A stretch of 64,000 nt of DNA from Saccharibacter sp. EH611 (GCF_009834765.1 NZ_WVHP01000002.1:248001-312000); one strand, 5' to 3'; positions 9,543 to 19,500 are shown, counted from the stretch's first letter. Numbers and translations are program-made. The notes: a model not told the origin generated them from the letters alone.

Positions 9543-9857
9543 ATGTTTGCAGTCATCCGCACGGGCGGAAAACAGTACCGCGTCGCAAAAGACGCCATCC
9601 TGAAGGTCGAGAAGCTGGACGCGGAAGCAGGAAGCACCGTTACCTTCTCCGACATTCTTATGGTTGGCGGTGATAAGGGCGTGGAGATTGGCGCACCAAC
9701 CGTTAAAGGGGCCTCTGTCACTGCTGAGGTTGTTGCACAAGACCGTAACCCGAAGGTCATTATCTTCAAGAAGCGTCGCCGTCAGAACAGCCGTCGCAAA
9801 AATGGCCACCGTCAGCCTGTGACGGTGCTGCGTGTTACCGGGATCAGCGCTTCCTAA
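9543..9857 (+). CDS. rplU: 50S ribosomal protein L21
   Basis: A 104-residue large-subunit protein starting [17 protein letters not shown], with the L21 core and the basic C-terminal segment [21 protein letters not shown] that contacts 23S rRNA. Purine-rich AAAGAGAG precedes the start. It is followed 30 bp later by rpmA, then obgE, the order found in most bacteria. Length is typical. Confidence 0.98.
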   Translation: MFAVIRTGGKQYRVAKDAILKVEKLDAEAGSTVTFSDILMVGGDKGVEIGAPTVKGASVTAEVVAQDRNPKVIIFKKRRRQNSRRKNGHRQPVTVLRVTGISAS

Positions 9858-9887
9858 TCTGATTGACCTTTTAAGGAGACACAAACC

Positions 9888-10154
9888 ATGGCACAAAAAA
9901 AAGCAGGCGGTTCCAGCCGTAACGGACGCGATAGCGCCGGTCGCCGTCTTGGTGTGAAGAAATTCGGTGGCGAAAGCGTCATCGCAGGCAACATCATCAT
10001 GCGTCAGCGTGGTACGAAGGTTTGCCCAGGTGAGAATGTGGGCATGGGCCGTGACCACACCCTCTTCTCCCTCGTTGATGGTCGCGTTCGCTTCCAGCGC
10101 CGCACAAACGGCAAGGTTCACGTTTCCGTCGCTTTAGCAGAAGCTGCTGAGTAA
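9888..10154 (+). CDS. rpmA: 50S ribosomal protein L27
   Basis: An 88-residue protein beginning [18 protein letters not shown], whose N-terminal arm reaches the peptidyl-transferase centre in the family. No Firmicutes-style cleavable extension is present. Shine-Dalgarno AAGGAG is 9 nt upstream. Co-transcribed with rplU; a strong hairpin follows at 10190. Confidence 0.98.
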   Translation: MAQKKAGGSSRNGRDSAGRRLGVKKFGGESVIAGNIIMRQRGTKVCPGENVGMGRDHTLFSLVDGRVRFQRRTNGKVHVSVALAEAAE

Positions 10155-10179
10155 AAACCTTTTTTTCTACCATTGGTAG

Positions 10180-11274
<1,095 letters not shown>

Positions 11275-11275
11275 G

Positions 11276-12406
11276 ATGACACTCTTCGCAGAAAAGCAGC
11301 GCCTCGTCCTAAAGATAGGCAGCGCTCTACTGGTCGATCCAGATACTGGCGCCGTCCGTCAAGACTGGCTTCATAGCCTCTGCGAAAATATCCATACCTT
11401 CCACCAACGAGGCTATGAAATCATCGTGGTTTCCTCCGGTGCCGTTGCTCTTGCGCGGCACCAAACCAACCACATGCACCAACGCTTAAAACTCGGTGAG
11501 AAGCAAGCTCTCGCGAGTATTGGTCAGGTCGGCATTGCTCATGCCTGGCAACAGGCCCTAGCTCAGCAGGGTTTAATGACAGCGCAAGTCCTACTGACAC
11601 CAGACGATACCGAAGACCGCAAACGTCATCTTAATGCCCGTAGGACAATTGATACGATCCTTAGTCTCGGAGCTGTCCCGGTTATTAACGAAAATGACAC
11701 GCTTTCAACAGAAGAACTCCGCTTTGGAGACAATGACCGTCTCGCAGCACGCATTGCTCAAATGCTGAATGCCAAAACTCTTATTCTCTTTTCTGATATT
11801 GATGGTCTTTATAGCGCTGACCCACGCACAAACCCCAAAGCAACACACATCTCTATTGTAGAACACATCACCGACGACATTATGGCAGCAGGCGGTGGCG
11901 CCCCTTCTGTCTTTTCCTCTGGAGGAATGCGCACAAAATTACAAGCGGCTCAAATCGCCACGCGTGCAGATTGTGACATGATCATTACTAAAGGGGAACG
12001 TCTTCATCCTCTCACTGCCCTGCAAAACGGCGCCTTACATACGCGCTTTCTTGCACAACCTGATTGCGGCTCTGCACGGAAACGTTGGATTGCCAGCACA
12101 CTCCGCCCAGAAGGCAGTGTGAGCCTTGATAAGGGCGCTGTAGATGCTCTCCAGCATGGTGCCTCTGTACTCTCTGCTGGCGTTACTCATATTGAAGGGC
12201 ACTTCGACGACGGCGCTGTCGTCGCTCTCACCCTTAGTAATGGAGAGACCATCGGCTATGGGGTGATTGATTATAATGATGAACAATCACGCGCAATGCT
12301 TGGTCATCGCTCAACAGAAAGCGACGACCAAGACACCCAACAACGCCATAGCGTTATGATCCACCGCAATAACTTAGCGCTGGAAACACCTATGAAGTCC
12401 AAATAA
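11276..12406 (+). CDS. proB: Glutamate 5-kinase (ProB)
   Basis: First step of proline synthesis: ATP-dependent phosphorylation of L-glutamate in the cytoplasm. The amino-acid-kinase domain (about residues 5-250) shows LVLKIGSALL, IIVVSSGAVALAR, NENDTLS and FGDNDRLAARIA; a C-terminal PUA domain follows (about 280-355). The ATG at 11276 has AGGGAAAATAGG upstream and starts one base after the obgE stop; the ATG at 11252 inside obgE would add eight residues. The 376-residue length is normal. Its 3' end overlaps the convergent lutC by 17 bp (12390-12406). proA is not nearby. Confidence 0.95.
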   Translation: MTLFAEKQRLVLKIGSALLVDPDTGAVRQDWLHSLCENIHTFHQRGYEIIVVSSGAVALARHQTNHMHQRLKLGEKQALASIGQVGIAHAWQQALAQQGLMTAQVLLTPDDTEDRKRHLNARRTIDTILSLGAVPVINENDTLSTEELRFGDNDRLAARIAQMLNAKTLILFSDIDGLYSADPRTNPKATHISIVEHITDDIMAAGGGAPSVFSSGGMRTKLQAAQIATRADCDMIITKGERLHPLTALQNGALHTRFLAQPDCGSARKRWIASTLRPEGSVSLDKGAVDALQHGASVLSAGVTHIEGHFDDGAVVALTLSNGETIGYGVIDYNDEQSRAMLGHRSTESDDQDTQQRHSVMIHRNNLALETPMKSK

Positions 12407-12998
12407 GGGATAAAGTGCGCACACCTTGTGCTCCGCGGATCAAAACACCTTGAATATCTGCCGTTGCTGACGGGCCACTCATCAACACACCATAAAAAGC
12501 TGTTTTGAACTCAGAACGCTCTCGATACGCCGTATGCATATTCGCCGTCAGCTCCTCACGAGAGAGAAGCACAACTAAATGCTGCGCCAGGTGCACATCC
12601 GCCAAATGATCAAAAAGCTCTACCTCACTCAGGAAAATAGATCCCATTTCAGCAATGCCAAATGGGGATCTTACCACCATGACATCGACCTCATTGGACT
12701 GCTCATGGGTTTTTAAGTCCGTAATTTTCAACGTCCCTTCAACCTCTGGCACAGCGCTGCAGATTGACGTCGTGTTCGGGAAACGGGCACGCACCACGTC
12801 TTCAATGGTTTGGCCATCCCTTTGTGGAAGAACCTCGCCTCCCATAAGCTGTAAGCTCTTTTCAAAACGCTCAATAGACTTATCCAAATCCCCCAAGATC
12901 TTTACTGGAGGCAACTCATAGTCGTCTTCTCGTGGTACACGGTTTCGACGCAGCTTATCTAAAATAGTGTTACGCGCGCTCATAGCTTCCTCCGTCAT
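12390..12998 (-). CDS. lutC: Lactate utilization protein C (LutC/YkgG family)
   Basis: A 202-residue member of the LUD domain family (DUF162), third component of the LutABC L-lactate oxidising complex that delivers pyruvate. The core VVRSPFGIAEMGSIFLSE and the Ser/Gly-rich C-terminus (LMSGPSATADIQGVLIRGAQG) are the usual LutC signature. The start overlaps the lutB stop by 4 nt, so it is the last gene of a coupled lutA-lutB-lutC operon. The tail runs 17 bp into the end of proB on the other strand. Confidence 0.93.
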   Translation of the reverse strand: MTEEAMSARNTILDKLRRNRVPREDDYELPPVKILGDLDKSIERFEKSLQLMGGEVLPQRDGQTIEDVVRARFPNTTSICSAVPEVEGTLKITDLKTHEQSNEVDVMVVRSPFGIAEMGSIFLSEVELFDHLADVHLAQHLVVLLSREELTANMHTAYRERSEFKTAFYGVLMSGPSATADIQGVLIRGAQGVRTLSLIWTS

Positions 12999-14404
12999 GC
13001 TGACTCATGCTCCTTCTTGGTCGATGTCTTCAGACGGTTCTTACGATACCAACTATTGAAGGTCTCTTTGACAGGATGAGGAAGTTCGCGATGCTTGCCC
13101 CATGGGTTCAGATAATTATAAAGAACAAAGCGCGGCATTGTTTTAAGCGCAACTTCTGTTCCTTCAATAGACACGCGATAAAGGCGCGGCTGTGCCAAAA
13201 GACGCCCAGCCATTTTCATGATTTCACGCTTCACAAACGGAATGTCATGCTTCTCAGCAAGCACTCGTCGCCAATCGTAAATTTGCTCATGAATGTTGAT
13301 CTCAACCGGGCAAACATTCGAACAACTGCCATTCATCGTGGAGGCAAAAGGCAATGTGCTGAATTTTTTAGCATTAAAGGTGGGATCAATAATGGCACCA
13401 ATCGGCCCTGAATACACAGACCCATAAGACTGACCACCCGACCGGCGATAGACTGGACACGTATTCATGCACGCACCACAGCGGATGCATTTCAATGATG
13501 ACCAAAATTGCGGCATGGCAAGACGGTCTGAGCGCCCATTATCTACCAAGATGACATGCATCTCACCGCCCTTACGAGGCCCACGGAAATGCGTCGTATA
13601 TTGCGTGATCGGGGAGCCTAAAGCACTACGTGACAAAAGACGCACGAACACGCCAAGGTCTTCTACACGCGGCACTAAACGCTCAATCCCTAACGTTGCA
13701 ATATGCACATTGGGAAGATTAGAGCTCAGATCCGCGTTGCCCTCATTGGTGCAAACGACAAATCCCCCGGTCTCCGCAACAATAAAGTTACCACCGGTCA
13801 TCCCCGTGTCGCCACTAAGCAGAACAGGCCGTGCGGCCTCGCGCTGTGCTTCTGCCAGTTCATGCGGATCTTTAATATTAGGATCCGTACCGTAATACTT
13901 AGCGAATATTTTCGCGACATCGCCGGTCAATTTCTGCACAGCAGGCACAACCACATGGCTCGGCAACTGATGATCAAGTTGCTGAATGCGTTCACCAAGG
14001 TCTGTCTCTGTCACCGTAATCCCACGCGGTTCAAGATACTCCCGCATCTCGCACTCATCGGTGATCATCGATTTACTTTTGATGAGAGATTTCGCATCGT
14101 GCTTGCCCATAATCTCAGCAACGATACGGTTATGTTCTGCTCCATCCCGTGCCCAATGAACATGAATGCCATTACGACGCGCGTTTTCTTCAAACTGCTC
14201 CAGATATGTCGGGAGATTTGCTAACGTATGCTCTTTAATACGAGACGCTCTATCGCGCAGCTCTTGCCATTCAGGCATCCCATGCATTTGCTGGTCACGC
14301 TTTTGGCGCATATCCCACAAACGCTCATCATGGAAAAGGCGATGCGGATCATCTTCCAGAAATTCAGCAGCCGCTTGAGCATGTTTTACAGGTTTATTAC
14401 TCAT
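12995..14404 (-). CDS. lutB: Lactate utilization iron-sulfur protein B (LutB)
   Basis: A 469-residue LutB/LldF-type protein. An N-terminal LUD domain (about residues 60-290) is followed by ferredoxin-like Fe-S sites: CIRCGACMNTCPVY (about 305-320) and CSNVCPVEINIHEQ (about 355-370), which would bind two 4Fe-4S clusters and pass electrons from lactate. The C-terminal DUF3390-like region closes the protein. It overlaps lutA upstream and lutC downstream by 4 nt each, giving a tight operon. L-lactate as substrate is inferred from the family. No dedicated GntR regulator or lactate permease gene is adjacent. Confidence 0.95.
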   Translation of the reverse strand: MSNKPVKHAQAAAEFLEDDPHRLFHDERLWDMRQKRDQQMHGMPEWQELRDRASRIKEHTLANLPTYLEQFEENARRNGIHVHWARDGAEHNRIVAEIMGKHDAKSLIKSKSMITDECEMREYLEPRGITVTETDLGERIQQLDHQLPSHVVVPAVQKLTGDVAKIFAKYYGTDPNIKDPHELAEAQREAARPVLLSGDTGMTGGNFIVAETGGFVVCTNEGNADLSSNLPNVHIATLGIERLVPRVEDLGVFVRLLSRSALGSPITQYTTHFRGPRKGGEMHVILVDNGRSDRLAMPQFWSSLKCIRCGACMNTCPVYRRSGGQSYGSVYSGPIGAIIDPTFNAKKFSTLPFASTMNGSCSNVCPVEINIHEQIYDWRRVLAEKHDIPFVKREIMKMAGRLLAQPRLYRVSIEGTEVALKTMPRFVLYNYLNPWGKHRELPHPVKETFNSWYRKNRLKTSTKKEHESA

Positions 14405-15144
14405 GCCCGGGCTCCATTCAAAATCTCAGCAATATGAATAAATTTAATGGGAACACCATTACGCTCAGCACAGCCCTGCTGATGCATCATGCATGACGTG
14501 TCAGCAGAAACGATATATTCTGCTCCTGCATTATGGTGATCTGTCACCTTATCCAGTCCCATACGGGCTGAAACAGCTTCTTCTGTCACCGAGTATGTCC
14601 CACCAAACCCACAGCATTCATCTGGACGTTTCGGCTTAGCGAACTCAATCCCCTTCACAGCAGAGAGAAGATCCATCGGTTTAGAGAAAAACGGCTCATT
14701 ACGCTCAGACATGCTCGCCGTGCGTAATGCGCGCAGAGTCCCACAACTATTATGAAGCCCAACTTTGTGCGGAAACTCGGCCCATGGGAACTCACGCACT
14801 TTCAAAATATCATGAATGAACTCCACGAGTTCATACGTATTTTGACGAATATGTTTGACCGCATCAGTCTGCTCAATGGCGTCAAAATTATCCCGAATGT
14901 GATGTACACAGCTGCCAGACGGTGCGACAATGACATCATATTTAGAAAAATTTCGAACAAAGAGCTCTTCCGTCTCACGAGCGTCTTTATTACACCCCGA
15001 ATTAGCCATTGGCTGGCCACAACATGTTTGATCCATTGGGTAATCGACGTCTTGTCCAAGCTTTTCCAACAGTTCAAGCGTCGCGATTCCTGTCTTTGGA
15101 TAAAACGCATCTATGTAACACGGAATAAAAAGTCCTATTTTCAT
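14401..15144 (-). CDS. lutA: Lactate utilization protein A (LutA, Fe-S oxidoreductase)
   Basis: About 247 residues with two CCG (cysteine-rich) domains typical of LutA, GlpC and HdrB: QTCCGQPMANSGC near residue 40 and DECCGFGG near residue 180, plus MKIGLFIPCYIDAFYP at the start. It is the first gene of lutABC. The start is taken at 15144 (MKIGLF); an adjacent ATG at 15147 and one at 15156 are alternatives with poorer family fit. The region upstream (15157-15230) should hold the operon promoter; an AT-rich TATTTTATA lies close to the start on the minus strand, but no clear -35 is seen. Confidence 0.93.
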   Translation of the reverse strand: MKIGLFIPCYIDAFYPKTGIATLELLEKLGQDVDYPMDQTCCGQPMANSGCNKDARETEELFVRNFSKYDVIVAPSGSCVHHIRDNFDAIEQTDAVKHIRQNTYELVEFIHDILKVREFPWAEFPHKVGLHNSCGTLRALRTASMSERNEPFFSKPMDLLSAVKGIEFAKPKRPDECCGFGGTYSVTEEAVSARMGLDKVTDHHNAGAEYIVSADTSCMMHQQGCAERNGVPIKFIHIAEILNGARA

Positions 15145-15261
15145 CATCCACCACATATAAAATAAAAACGAAACGTTACATCTTTCATAGGTACAAACGT
15201 CCCCAGCTCTACGTCATCGTAAAGTCCTCACTTTCATTATTTAATTGCTGGGATAAGCCAA

Positions 15262-15291
15262 TGGGGAGAAGGCCAGAGATACCTCTCCCCA
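15262..15291 (-). terminator. Hairpin downstream of alsS
   Basis: Inverted repeat TGGGGAGA (15262-15269) / TCTCCCCA (15284-15291) with a 14-nt loop, 17 bp beyond the alsS stop. No T-tract follows on the minus strand, so it is a terminator candidate or a 3' mRNA stabiliser. Confidence 0.5.
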
Positions 15292-15307
15292 CGGATTTCA
15301 GTAGCCC

Positions 15308-17002
15308 TTAGGCTGAAGCGGCCGTCTCGCCGCGTAGTTCTGCTAATGGTGCCATCAGGTTGGCATTATCAGCATAGTCAACCGGAATCTCGATAACGAC
15401 CGGCCCTTGTGTTTCCATACCTTCACGCAAAGCAGCATGGAGGCTTTCCACACTATTCACCTTGAGGCCCTTTGCCCCACAGGAACGTGCAAACGCTGCA
15501 AAGTCGATCGGGCCAAAAGCAACAGCCGCATCACGACCATATTTTTTCTGCTCTTGGATACGCACCATGTTGAAGTGATGATCAACCCACACAAGATGGA
15601 TCAGGTTGCTCTTCAGACGGACGGCTGTTTCCAGATCCATTGAAGACATCATGAAGCTGCCATCACCAGAAACAGAAATAACCTTCTGGGATGGGTTCAC
15701 CAAGCTTGCAGCCATACCCCATGGCAGACCAACACCCATTGTCTGCTGGCCATTGCTGATAAGAATCTGACGCGCGCGGAACGCATGCAGATAACGTGCC
15801 AACCAGATATGGAAAGACCCCATATCGAAGCACAAGGTCACGTCTTGATCCACGAATGGCTGTAGTGACTTCACAATTTCCAGTGGATGCAACATGCCTT
15901 GGCACGTGCTGCGTGCATTCGCAAAGGCAGCCTTTTGCGTTGAGCGATAAGCTTCCAGAATTTTCGTCAGCTCGGCCGCAGGGTTCAGCGCCCCGACTTC
16001 CTCTGTCAGTTCAGCAACTGTGTCAGAGATCCCACCAACCAGCTCAACAGATGGATTGAAAGCATTGTCCAGCGATGCAGGAACAACATCAATGTTGATA
16101 AGCGGACGATCCTTCTTGAGGTTCCATAGCTGTGGATCATACTCAATAGGGTTATATCCAATGGTTACCACCAAATCAGCTTCATGCAGAAGATGGTCAC
16201 CATGCTGGTTACGGAACAGGCCAATACGCCCACCGAACTGAGATAGAAGATCGCGAGAAATCGCCCCTGCTGCCTGATAGGAACCCACGACAGCGACGCC
16301 AGTTTTCTTAACAAACTCACGTACAGCCGCAGCATTTTCGGGTGTGCTCGCCATCATTCCTAGTAGAACGACAGGCTTCTTAGCGGCTTTCAACGCACGC
16401 GCTGCTTCCTTGATCATATCTTTAGGAGCAGGGCCGTTTTTAGGCGTATCCCGACCCGCCAAGACAGCTTGATCAGCTGGCAAACTGAGGACATCCATTG
16501 GCGTGCTCACAAAAGCCCCACCAGGACGGCCACCTTCAGCCGCACGGAATGCATTAGCGATAATTTCTGACGTCGCGGCCGGCCCACCGATCTCAGCACT
16601 ATATTTCGTGACCGGACGCAGCATGCTCACTGTATCCATGCTCTGATGGGTCAGCTTCACGAGGTCAGAACGTCCGACAGCACCACCAATAGCAAGCATT
16701 GGATCAGCTTCTGACGTTGCTGTTGCGAGACCTGTCGTCAGGTTGGAAACCCCTGGCCCGGATGTCGCAATAGCCACACCGGCCTTACCGGTGATGCGCC
16801 CTAGCCCGCCTGCAATAAAAGCAGCGTTCTGTTCATGACGCGTCACCACCGTCTCAATAGACGAATCTTCTAACGCCTCAAAAAGGCGATCAATTTTCGC
16901 TCCTGGAATACCGAAGACGTGCTTAACACCATGTGCTTCTAGGTTGCGAACGATCAGTTCCGCGGCACAAGGGGTTTTCCCCTCTGCTTTTTTCTGAGTC
17001 AT
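15308..17002 (-). CDS. alsS: Acetolactate synthase, catabolic type (AlsS)
   Basis: A 564-residue thiamine-diphosphate enzyme joining two pyruvates into 2-acetolactate. The N-terminal domain carries the catalytic Glu in VVTRHEQNAAFIAGG; the C-terminal TPP site reads GDGSFMMSSMDLETAVRLKSN. The stretch IGYNPIEYDPQLWN is the hallmark of the FAD-independent catabolic AlsS rather than the biosynthetic IlvB. I took the ATG at 17002 (MTQKKAEGK) because the frame upstream lacks family similarity. It lies 83 bp after alsD on the same strand, so the pair makes acetoin from pyruvate, perhaps including pyruvate delivered by the lutABC genes next door. Confidence 0.95.
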   Translation of the reverse strand: MTQKKAEGKTPCAAELIVRNLEAHGVKHVFGIPGAKIDRLFEALEDSSIETVVTRHEQNAAFIAGGLGRITGKAGVAIATSGPGVSNLTTGLATATSEADPMLAIGGAVGRSDLVKLTHQSMDTVSMLRPVTKYSAEIGGPAATSEIIANAFRAAEGGRPGGAFVSTPMDVLSLPADQAVLAGRDTPKNGPAPKDMIKEAARALKAAKKPVVLLGMMASTPENAAAVREFVKKTGVAVVGSYQAAGAISRDLLSQFGGRIGLFRNQHGDHLLHEADLVVTIGYNPIEYDPQLWNLKKDRPLINIDVVPASLDNAFNPSVELVGGISDTVAELTEEVGALNPAAELTKILEAYRSTQKAAFANARSTCQGMLHPLEIVKSLQPFVDQDVTLCFDMGSFHIWLARYLHAFRARQILISNGQQTMGVGLPWGMAASLVNPSQKVISVSGDGSFMMSSMDLETAVRLKSNLIHLVWVDHHFNMVRIQEQKKYGRDAAVAFGPIDFAAFARSCGAKGLKVNSVESLHAALREGMETQGPVVIEIPVDYADNANLMAPLAELRGETAASA

Positions 17003-17085
17003 GTTGTAAATCCTGCAAAGCGACCTGCGAAACACCCCAAAGGTGCCGCAGGCCAGAAAACGCGATTAAACGAAAGAGATCAGCC

Positions 17086-17835
17086 TCAACCGCCTTCAGC
17101 TGTATGAATAGCTTCGTTCAAACCAGCTGGAAGGAGGTCAGCCTCTGCAAACTCTTTGTGCCGCGGCAGTGCAATCTCTAGGTCAGAGATACGGGCCACC
17201 TCCAGCTTACCACGTAGCACGCGATAATCTGTGACATGGCCACCATGCTTGCGGTCATCACTCAGCACGTGCAGATGATACCCCGCGACATTAATGCCCT
17301 GCATGTAAGGTGGTGTCCGGAAACCCAGCATCACACCGCTGATATTGTTCATCGTGAAGGTAGGCTGTTTGGCCACCACCTCAAGCATGCCCGGATAAGG
17401 ACGGCACTGACAGAACACTGTGCGCGTATCGACCTTCTCAAACTCACCCGTAAAGCGAACAGCACCAAATAAATTTGGATTATCAAGCATCTTATTCACC
17501 AGCGCTTCGAACTCTGCTTTGCCTAGCGGCTGGTCAATTGTAATGGTTTGCTCGGGTTCAAAATGAGTAACACAGGCAAAAGGTGTTTTAAGATCACTTG
17601 GTACATCTGAGGCAATGCCCTCAGAGCGGAATTGACGCACCTCACGACCTGTGACGATCATCTCGCCATCAAGCGCATTAAAGGTGCCCAGACCGAAATC
17701 ACCGTGCTCCAGCAATTCGTCCATGGTCATCTCACCATCATAAACAGCATCAAGCAATGCTGCCATGGTCGAGGTCTGGAAAAGACGGTTAGGCCGTATT
17801 GCCGATGAAGCGTCTTTACCTGAACGTTGAGTCAT
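17086..17835 (-). CDS. budA: Alpha-acetolactate decarboxylase (AlsD/BudA)
   Basis: A 249-residue cytoplasmic enzyme decarboxylating 2-acetolactate to acetoin. The C-terminal GYHLHVLSDDRKHGGHVTDY supplies the three histidines that bind zinc in the family, and FEPEQ holds the conserved Glu. The ATG at 17835 is preceded by AGGGGG at ideal distance, so the longer frame to 17877 is rejected. It is the first gene of the alsD-alsS operon and is transcribed divergently from a LysR-type regulator, as in Bacillus and Klebsiella acetoin clusters. The order decarboxylase first, synthase second matches the Klebsiella budAB order. Confidence 0.95.
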   Translation of the reverse strand: MTQRSGKDASSAIRPNRLFQTSTMAALLDAVYDGEMTMDELLEHGDFGLGTFNALDGEMIVTGREVRQFRSEGIASDVPSDLKTPFACVTHFEPEQTITIDQPLGKAEFEALVNKMLDNPNLFGAVRFTGEFEKVDTRTVFCQCRPYPGMLEVVAKQPTFTMNNISGVMLGFRTPPYMQGINVAGYHLHVLSDDRKHGGHVTDYRVLRGKLEVARISDLEIALPRHKEFAEADLLPAGLNEAIHTAEGG

Positions 17836-17894
17836 ATGGCCCCCTGTTACGTTTAACGAGGGACACATTAGAACCACGAAGGATTAACTGCAAA

Positions 17895-17920
17895 TATATA
17901 CTTACGGCTAGGGGTATATA
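17895..17920. promoter_or_regulatory. Inverted repeat in the alsD / lysR divergent promoter
   Basis: TATATAC (17895-17901) and GTATATA (17914-17920) form a perfect dyad with a 12-nt spacer in the 100-bp gap between alsD and the LysR gene. Its size and T...A ends suit a LysR-type operator. A further AT-rich TATATATCCTATATAT follows immediately and may be the regulator's own -10 or a second half-site. Confidence 0.5.
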
Positions 17921-17935
17921 TCCTATATATGGATT

Positions 17936-18838
17936 ATGGATATACGTCACTTTCGCTATTTCGTCGCCGTTGCTGAGACCGGAAGCATCACGCGCGCAGC
18001 TGAACGGCTCGGCATTGAGCAACCACCACTCAGCCAACAAGTTAAACGGCTAGAAGCAACCTTAGGCGTCTCTCTTTTTCGCCGCCAAACCCGCGGGGTA
18101 ACCCTCACAGAAGAAGGGCAAGCGCTTCTCCCTCATGCTCGGCTGATTCTCGACCTCCGTCAGCAATTTATCGCACAAGCTCACGGACTTGCTCGCGGTG
18201 AGAAAGGCCATCTGCGCATTGGTCTTGCCGGCGCCGTTCCTCTCCTCCCTGCCATGCCCTTCGCAATCCGCCATTTCCGCAGCATCGCTCCAGATGTCAC
18301 GTTATCACTAGAAGAAAGCAACACACCTGCTTTATGTGAAGCTTTGCGTGCTCATCGTATCGACATTGCCATTTTACGCCCACCTGTGAGCGACCCAGCT
18401 AACGTACAAGTGATCCCGCTCCTTGATGAACCGACGCTTATAGCCCTTCCAAAAGGGCACCGCTTCACTCACAGTGCACGGCTTCACCTACAACAGCTCG
18501 CCAATGAACCGCTCATCATTTTTCCACGAGAACTCGGGCCTGGCTTTTATGATGCTATCCTCGCTGCTTATCAAAATGCCGGCATTACGCCACCTCTTGG
18601 TCAGCAAGCGCCACAAATTGCCGGCACCATCCCCCTTGTTGCAGCGGGTTTAGGGATTTCTGTCGTACCCCAGTCCCTTCACCAACTACACACGGGTGGT
18701 GTTACTTTCCATAAGATTGACGAACCCGCCCCTTACGCAACCATTGCGATCGGATTGCGTCGCGAGACGACCTCTCCTTTGGTCGAGCTTTTCAGCCAAA
18801 CGCTTCAGCATATTTTCAAGGAAGGCGTTCCCGCTTAG
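17936..18838 (+). CDS. LysR-family transcriptional regulator, probable AlsR/BudR-type
   Basis: A 300-residue LTTR. The winged helix-turn-helix is at the N-terminus (MDIRHFRYFVAVAETGSITRAAERLGIEQPPLSQQVKRLE), followed by a linker helix and a periplasmic-binding-like effector domain (about residues 90-295). The divergent position to alsD-alsS makes it the likely activator of acetoin synthesis, as AlsR is in Bacillus with acetate as cue; the effector here is inferred. The ATG at 17936 is used; an ATG at 17929 is out of frame. No clear Shine-Dalgarno is present, so translation may be near-leaderless. Confidence 0.88.
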   Translation: MDIRHFRYFVAVAETGSITRAAERLGIEQPPLSQQVKRLEATLGVSLFRRQTRGVTLTEEGQALLPHARLILDLRQQFIAQAHGLARGEKGHLRIGLAGAVPLLPAMPFAIRHFRSIAPDVTLSLEESNTPALCEALRAHRIDIAILRPPVSDPANVQVIPLLDEPTLIALPKGHRFTHSARLHLQQLANEPLIIFPRELGPGFYDAILAAYQNAGITPPLGQQAPQIAGTIPLVAAGLGISVVPQSLHQLHTGGVTFHKIDEPAPYATIAIGLRRETTSPLVELFSQTLQHIFKEGVPA

Positions 18839-18850
18839 CGCTAATGTTCA

Positions 18851-18882
18851 CAAAAAAAGCGGCACAAACGCATGTGCCGCTT
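18851..18882 (-). terminator. Rho-independent terminator of gapR
   Basis: A 10-bp stem (18857-18866 with 18873-18882, AAGCGGCACA / TGTGCCGCTT), 6-nt loop, then seven A on the plus strand that read as a U-tract on the minus transcript. It lies 30 bp beyond the gapR stop and can also oppose readthrough from the convergent LysR gene. Confidence 0.8.
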
Positions 18883-18912
18883 CTATCACCCCATTCTTGA
18901 ATGAAGGGGAGC

Positions 18913-19179
18913 TTACATACCTAACGCACGACGATAGATATCAAGAAGCGTCTCTTGCTCTTCTACCTCGGCAGGCTCTTGCTTGCGCAATTTAATAATT
19001 TGCTTAACGACCTTCACGTCAAAGCCTGCTGATTTTGCTTCTGCAAAAATATCACGAATATCGCTGCCAAGCGCCTTACGCTCTTCTTCAAGACGTTCCA
19101 CACGTTCAATAATGGAGCGCAACCGATCTGCAGCAATCCCCCCTGTTGCGCTTCCTTCTGGTCCGTTACCGATATCCAT
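18913..19179 (-). CDS. DUF2312 / GapR-family nucleoid-associated protein
   Basis: An 88-residue helical protein. The core LRSIIERVERLEEERKALGSDIRDIF...AKSAGFDVKVVKQIIKLRK matches the alphaproteobacterial GapR family, whose Caulobacter member binds AT-rich, overtwisted DNA ahead of replication and transcription and aids topoisomerases. Start at 19179 (MDIGNGPEG) suits the family length of about 89; the frame to 19233 adds a non-conserved arginine-rich stretch. A single gene with its own terminator. The DNA-binding role is transferred from the family, not shown here. Confidence 0.88.
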   Translation of the reverse strand: MDIGNGPEGSATGGIAADRLRSIIERVERLEEERKALGSDIRDIFAEAKSAGFDVKVVKQIIKLRKQEPAEVEEQETLLDIYRRALGM

Positions 19180-19283
19180 GAGCTTTTCTCCGCATGCTAC
19201 CTTCAATCCTGTCGCGCGGCTTATCCTGCGCAAGAGAAATGGTCAATGTTTGATTGTCCCTCATGGGCTGTATTGCGCCCTTT

Positions 19284-19329
19284 ATCATGCTAAAATAAGT
19301 GAAGGTATCATGCTAAAATAAGTGAAGGT
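19284..19329. repeat. Perfect 23-bp tandem duplication between gapR and zwf
   Basis: Two exact copies in direct contact (19284-19306 and 19307-19329), each containing GCTAAAATAAGTGAAGG. The unit includes TAAAAT, a -10-like element, so the duplication may alter promoter strength for zwf or gapR. The rest of the 19180-19500 gap has a TTGACA at 19384-19389 with only a poor -10 partner, and the repeated words AGAGGAACC and AAGGAACC just after it. Confidence 0.8.
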
Positions 19330-19500
19330 TCCCCAACCTGTTTTTGCTCCTTCCTTACATCTCTTAGAATGTGAGGTTCCACCTTGACATATGACTCAAC
19401 AGGACGGAACTAAGAGGAACCATAAGGAACCGCTTTTCAAAGCACAATTGCGTGCCTGCATTCCTCAAAAAGCGTCTAGATAAGAAAGGCTCTTCCACCC

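Noticed and set aside
9418-9603. 61-codon frame overlapping the start of rplU
   Set aside because: It overlaps rplU in another frame and has no family features, although an AAAGGGG word precedes an internal ATG at 9472.
9498-10121. 207-codon minus-strand frame opposite rplU and rpmA
   Set aside because: It is the antisense shadow of two conserved ribosomal protein genes.
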